From contig JANQFM010000546.1 of NCBI GenBank assembly GCA_028277865.1, forward strand, positions 1 through 18,260: a stretch of 18,260 nucleotides of DNA, read 5' to 3'. The notes below the pieces were generated by a model, which saw only the letters and a program-made list of their open reading frames with translations, made no database searches and had not been told where the DNA came from. The DNA is from Acidobacteriota bacterium (GTDB taxonomy: Bacteria > Acidobacteriota > UBA6911 > RPQK01 > DATIPO01). The translations under genes were made by a program, and so were the position numbers. This document shows, one piece after another, positions 14,567-18,260 of the stretch (position 1 is the first letter of the stretch; each line of letters begins with the position of its first letter).

Positions 14567-17035
14567 ATGCTTGAGACAGTCTGGCAAGACATTCAATATG
14601 GGATTCGAGCGCTCCTCAAGAATCGGAGCTTCGCCGTGGTGGCCATTCTGACGCTTGCTTTGGGCATCGGAGCCAATACCGCCATCTTCTCGGTCGTCAA
14701 CTCGGTTTTGTTAAGCCCGCTGTCCTATCCGGAATCCGACCGGCTGGTCATGGTCTGGACGGCTGTTCCCTCCAAGAATATTCCCAGGATGGCAGTCTGC
14801 GTCCGCGACTACGAGGACTGGAGAGAGCGGAACACGGTCTTTGAAGAGGTTGCCGTGTTCCAAAGCCAGAACGGAAGCCTGATCGGCGGCGAGATGCCGG
14901 AAAGGGTGCGCTACGCCCTGGTGACTCCAGGCCTTTTCCAGGCCTTGATGTCCACTCCGGCCCTAGGCAGGGCTTTCCAGGAAGAGGAGAACCTGCAGGG
15001 CCAGGACAAGGTCGTCATTCTCAGCCACGGTTTTTGGCAGAGCCACTTCGGAGGCGATCAGGGCGTCATCGACCGGTCGGTTTTGCTGAACGAGGAGAGA
15101 TTGACCATCGTGGGGGTCATGCCTGCCGAGTTCAGTTTTCCCGACCAGCGGACTCAGCTATGGAAGCCCTTCGGCAGGAACGGAGACCAGATGGGGGGGC
15201 GGGCCAACTACTCGGTAGGGTCGATCGCCCGCCTCAAGCCGAGTGTCACCGTCGAGCAAGCCCAGGCCGATCTGGACTCGATCATGGCGGGGCTGGCCGA
15301 GCAGTTCCCCATCAACAAGGGAATTGGCGCCAAGGTGGATGACTTGAGAGAAATAGCCGTGGGCTCGATCCGGACCACTTTGCTCATCCTGTGGGGCACA
15401 GTGGGCCTGGTGCTGTTGGTCGCTTGCGGCAATGTCGCCAATCTTCTCTTGGGCAGGGTTCCGCAGCGGCAGAAGGAAATCGCCATCCGGGCATCGCTGG
15501 GCGCTCGATCTGCCCGCATCGTCCGCCAGTTGTTGACCGAAAGCCTTGCTCTTTCCTTGATGGGTGGGCTGGTCGGCTTGCTGCTGGCCTGGGGCGGCAT
15601 CCAATTGATGCTCTCTTACGGTGCAGCTTCCGTGCCCCAAATCCAAGAGGTGGAAATCGATGCACGGGTCTTGGGCTTCAGCCTGGGCTTGGCTGTCGCC
15701 ACGGGTTTGATTTTCGGCCTGCTGCCCGCCTTTCGCGGCGCCGGCGTTCAACTGGCCGACTCCTTGAAGGAGGGGGGGCGCCAGGGCAGCCGTGCGGCGT
15801 CTCCCTGGATGCGAAGCGTCCTGGTTGGATTTCAGATGATGGCTTCCCTGATATTGCTGGTGTGTGCCGGGTTGCTGGTGCGCAGCTTTGCCAGCGTACT
15901 TCAGGAGGAGCCGGGCTTCGAGGTGCAGGGCCTGCTCACCATGCGCATCGAGCCTCCCGTCCAGACCCAGTACCCGGGCCGGGACCAGGAGGAGGCTTAC
16001 CGGCGTGACAAGGCCGTCGAACGCGAGCAAATGAACCGATTCTACGAAGAGCTTCTGGGCAGCATTCGCCAAGTGCCGGGAGTCCGTTCCGCCACCATGG
16101 TGGATCTGAAGCCTTTGAGCGGCAGGGGATCGCGAATGCGGATGCTGATCCGGGGACGGCCGCAGGTTGCCAGTAATCAGCTGCCGGTCGCTCTAGTGCG
16201 CGTGGTCGGCCCGGATTACTTTCAGGCTGCGGGCATTCCGCTGCTCTCCGGAAGGTATCCTTCCGAAGCGGACCACGGCAGCGCACCGCAGGTCTTCCTC
16301 ATCAGTGAGACGTTGGCTCGATTGCACTTCCCCGGCGAAGATCCGCTGGGCCAGAAGATTTCGACGCGGGACCGAAACACCTGGGCGACGGTCGTGGGTG
16401 TGGTCGGCGATGTCCGCTTCGGGCTGGAACACGACCCTGCCCCCACCATCTATGCCCCCTTTGCCCAGTCCCATCAGTTCGGGCATTTCCGCGACTGGGG
16501 AATGGACTTGATCGTGCGGGCCGAGGGGAACCCACTCGATCTGGCTGGACGCGTTCGCGAGTTGGTGCAAAGCCAGGTCAAGACCCTGCCTGTCTTCGCT
16601 ATCGCCTCCATGGAAGGAACCCTGTCCGATGCCGTCGCCGGGCGCCGTTTCAATATGATCTTGATGGGCGGTTTCGCTGTACTGGCCCTGGTGTTGGCTT
16701 CGGTAGGAATCTACGGAGTCCTTTCTTTCATGGTTTCGCAACGGACCCACGAAATCGGGGTTCGAGTCACCTTGGGCGCCAGCAGGGCAAGCATACTCGG
16801 CATGATTGTCGGTCGAGGGATGATCTTGACTGCCGTCGGTTTGGTGGCCGGCTTGGTGGCGGCCTCATTTTTGACCGTCTACCTGGAGAGTTGGCTTTTC
16901 AAAGTGGAGCCCAATGATCCCATCACCCTGGCGGCCGTGAGCTTTCTGCTGGCTCTGGTGGCCTTGGTTGCCTGCTATGTGCCGGCCCGCCGGGCAACCC
17001 GGATCGACCCCATTCTGGCCCTGCGCAATGAATAG
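14567..17035 (+). CDS. ADOP-family duplicated orphan ABC permease (MacB-like, no ATPase)
   Basis: An 822-residue inner-membrane protein made of two fused MacB/FtsX-type permease halves. The start is supported by AGGGGGG at 14554-14560 and by the N-terminus MLETVWQDIQYGIRAL, the standard opening of this family. Predicted membrane segments lie near residues 21-45, 270-295, 325-348, 368-388 (first half) and 415-438, 696-722, 750-772, 785-805 (second half), with large extracytoplasmic domains at about 50-265 and 440-690. FtsX-like loops KEIAIRASLGA (303-313) and HEIGVRVTLGA (728-738) repeat in the two halves, and the C-terminus is PARRATRIDPILALR. There is no Walker A or ABC signature, so an ATPase must come from elsewhere. 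Family members are linked to MacB-like efflux or envelope work, but most are uncharacterised. Placement 276 bases after the NRPS makes a role in product export or self-protection possible but unproven. Confidence 0.93.
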   Translation: MLETVWQDIQYGIRALLKNRSFAVVAILTLALGIGANTAIFSVVNSVLLSPLSYPESDRLVMVWTAVPSKNIPRMAVCVRDYEDWRERNTVFEEVAVFQSQNGSLIGGEMPERVRYALVTPGLFQALMSTPALGRAFQEEENLQGQDKVVILSHGFWQSHFGGDQGVIDRSVLLNEERLTIVGVMPAEFSFPDQRTQLWKPFGRNGDQMGGRANYSVGSIARLKPSVTVEQAQADLDSIMAGLAEQFPINKGIGAKVDDLREIAVGSIRTTLLILWGTVGLVLLVACGNVANLLLGRVPQRQKEIAIRASLGARSARIVRQLLTESLALSLMGGLVGLLLAWGGIQLMLSYGAASVPQIQEVEIDARVLGFSLGLAVATGLIFGLLPAFRGAGVQLADSLKEGGRQGSRAASPWMRSVLVGFQMMASLILLVCAGLLVRSFASVLQEEPGFEVQGLLTMRIEPPVQTQYPGRDQEEAYRRDKAVEREQMNRFYEELLGSIRQVPGVRSATMVDLKPLSGRGSRMRMLIRGRPQVASNQLPVALVRVVGPDYFQAAGIPLLSGRYPSEADHGSAPQVFLISETLARLHFPGEDPLGQKISTRDRNTWATVVGVVGDVRFGLEHDPAPTIYAPFAQSHQFGHFRDWGMDLIVRAEGNPLDLAGRVRELVQSQVKTLPVFAIASMEGTLSDAVAGRRFNMILMGGFAVLALVLASVGIYGVLSFMVSQRTHEIGVRVTLGASRASILGMIVGRGMILTAVGLVAGLVAASFLTVYLESWLFKVEPNDPITLAAVSFLLALVALVACYVPARRATRIDPILALRNE

Positions 17036-17059
17036 CCGCTGCGCGGAAGGAGTTTGAAC

Positions 17060-17065
17060 GGAGGT
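17060..17065 (+). promoter_or_regulatory. Strong Shine-Dalgarno of the HEAT-repeat gene
   Basis: GGAGGT lies six bases before the ATG at 17072 and fixes that start. It sits in the 36-base gap after the permease stop, in keeping with co-transcription. A second AAGGAG at 17047-17052 is too far from the ATG to be the main site. Confidence 0.75.
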
Positions 17066-17071
17066 GTTTGC

Positions 17072-18260
17072 ATGATTCTTCAACTCAACCATCGAACCGG
17101 GGTGCTTCAGGCAGCACGGCGGCTGAAGCCGGCGCTTCTGCTGTTCGCCTGCCTGGCCGGATCCCTGACTTTCCAATCCTTTGCGGGGAGCATGATCGGG
17201 GAGGGGGTCCAGGAGCCTGGGATCCGGCGACGGCCGGACGATTCACAGTTGCAGCAGAAGCTGGTCGCCATGCTCCATTCGTCCGACCCGGTTGAGCGGG
17301 CCGATGCTGCCTTCCGCTTGAGGCGCTTTGAACCCTCTCCCGAATCCGTCTCGGGCCTGGGCGATCTGCTGGGCGACCGGACGCCTGTCGCTTCTTTGCC
17401 CGACATGGATTGCCATGCGAAAACGTGCAGAACCGACCCGGGGCGTCAGTCGGCCTTGACCCTGGGCAGCTACGGCGAAGAGGCTGTTGCCCGGCTGGCC
17501 GCAGCCCTCCGTTCGGAAATTGCCGAGGTGCGTCGTGATGCCGCGCTCGGGCTGGGCCTGAGCGGATCGAAGCTTGCGGCGCCGCCGCTGGCCGATGCTC
17601 TGCAGGATCCCGCCTGGGAAGTCCGGGAAGAGGCGGCCCACGGCTTGGGGCTGCTGGGTGGCTCCTCGGGTCTGCAGCCCCTGATCGAAACGCTCAAAGA
17701 TGAGCATGTCGAGGTCCGGGAACGGGCCGCTTGGGCACTTGGCTCGATCGGAAGTTCCCTTGCGCTGGATTCCCTCGTCGATGCCGTCTTCGACCGCAAG
17801 GGCAAAGTCCGGGAAACAGCAGCCTTGGCCCTGGGGCAGATCGGCGATCCCCGGGCCTGGGAATCTCTGAGCCGCATCCAGGCCGACGGGAGTCAAAGCA
17901 GCAAGGTCCGCTCCATGGCCCGCCGGGCGTTGGCCAGGATGGGCGCCCCTGCACAAGCCTCCCCCGCCCAGGCTGAAACGAGGGCAGCTGCGCCGGCTCC
18001 GGCGCAGACTCAGGTCCGAACCCTTTCCGGCAAGTACGTCCTGACGCCCCGCCAAGACCTGAAAGTCCGTCTCGAGGTCGGCTTCCTGGACATCGAGGCC
18101 GGCGACACAGACCAGGTCGAGGCGCTGGTCCGGGCCGAGTGCGACGCAAGCGATCCGCAATGCCAAGACCTACTCTCGCAGGTCAAGATCGAAGCCGATG
18201 AGTCCTCCCGGTCATTGCGGCTCAACGTCCTGGATCCGTCGAGAAGCCAAGGCGATCATC
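17072..18260 (+). CDS. Secreted HEAT/PBS-lyase-repeat protein with a C-terminal beta-rich domain (partial at 3' end)
   Basis: The frame is open from ATG 17072 to the window edge (396 codons seen), so the C-terminus is missing. The first 40 residues form a likely signal peptide: a long n-region with RR at 16-17, a hydrophobic core LLLFACLAG, and a possible cleavage after SFA (residue 38). A weak repeat at about 59-100 is followed by an insert with CHAKTC (114-119). Five clearer HEAT/PBS-lyase-type repeats of about 31 residues cover about 133-291, each with the pattern VRxxAAxxLGxxG. An Ala/Pro-rich linker (292-312) leads to a segment around TLSGKYVLTPRQDLKVRLEV that resembles the start of DUF4097-like putative adhesin domains. 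HEAT repeats usually bind partner proteins. Its function is unknown; close spacing to the permease suggests co-expression. No enzymatic motif is seen. Confidence 0.88.
   Translation, partial: MILQLNHRTGVLQAARRLKPALLLFACLAGSLTFQSFAGSMIGEGVQEPGIRRRPDDSQLQQKLVAMLHSSDPVERADAAFRLRRFEPSPESVSGLGDLLGDRTPVASLPDMDCHAKTCRTDPGRQSALTLGSYGEEAVARLAAALRSEIAEVRRDAALGLGLSGSKLAAPPLADALQDPAWEVREEAAHGLGLLGGSSGLQPLIETLKDEHVEVRERAAWALGSIGSSLALDSLVDAVFDRKGKVRETAALALGQIGDPRAWESLSRIQADGSQSSKVRSMARRALARMGAPAQASPAQAETRAAAPAPAQTQVRTLSGKYVLTPRQDLKVRLEVGFLDIEAGDTDQVEALVRAECDASDPQCQDLLSQVKIEADESSRSLRLNVLDPSRSQGDH

Noticed and set aside
1..18260. CRISPR arrays, tRNA or rRNA genes, insertion sequences
   Set aside because: No regularly spaced short repeats, cloverleaf-like segments, transposase motifs or terminal inverted repeats with target duplications were seen.

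Overview
The window holds the 3' part of a very large non-ribosomal peptide synthetase (NRPS) gene (2-14290, + strand, cut by the left edge), a 276-base intergenic gap, a complete orphan ABC-type permease of the ADOP family (14567-17035), and the 5' part of a secreted HEAT-repeat protein (17072-18260, cut by the right edge). All three genes are on the + strand. Coding DNA is GC-rich by eye. The ADOP permease architecture (duplicated MacB-like permease with no ATPase domain, tandem in one chain) is a hallmark of Acidobacteriota and a few related phyla. I therefore infer an acidobacterial or similar environmental Gram-negative host; this is an inference from one gene family.

NRPS layout, read directly from motif order: A1 (3' half only)-PCP1-E1 / C2-A2-PCP2 / C3-A3-PCP3-E2 / C4-A4-PCP4-TE. 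The chain ends in a type I thioesterase, so this is the last protein of the assembly line and releases the peptide. C2 and C4 follow E domains and are expected to be of the D-donor type; C3 follows PCP2 directly and looks like an L-donor type. Approximate specificity codes read by alignment to GrsA PheA are DAWQYGVIQK for A2 (closest to Gln codes I know) and DLYDFSLIWK for A3 (closest to the Cys code DLYNLSLIWK).

The most striking point is selective decay inside an otherwise intact frame. The terminal adenylation domain A4 has lost the substrate-amine Asp (D235 to Gly), the A3 phosphate-loop signature, the A7 Asp and the A10 Lys (K to E). Its C4 domain, PCP4 serine and TE triad are all intact. 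The second epimerization domain E2 keeps its HHxxxDG but has lost the sequence signatures of motifs E4 to E7. E2 and C4 belong to a roughly 3.1-kb PCP-E-C block that is paralogous to the healthy PCP1-E1-C2 block, with exactly the same spacing between the E and C active-site motifs. The last module therefore must be loaded in trans, be skipped, or have another role.

Between the NRPS and the permease lies a visibly AT-richer gap containing a long imperfect stem-loop that overlaps the NRPS stop codon, and a possible sigma70-like promoter. The permease and the HEAT-repeat protein are 36 bases apart, the second having a strong Shine-Dalgarno, and probably form an operon. Whether they take part in export of, or response to, the NRPS product cannot be decided from this window.
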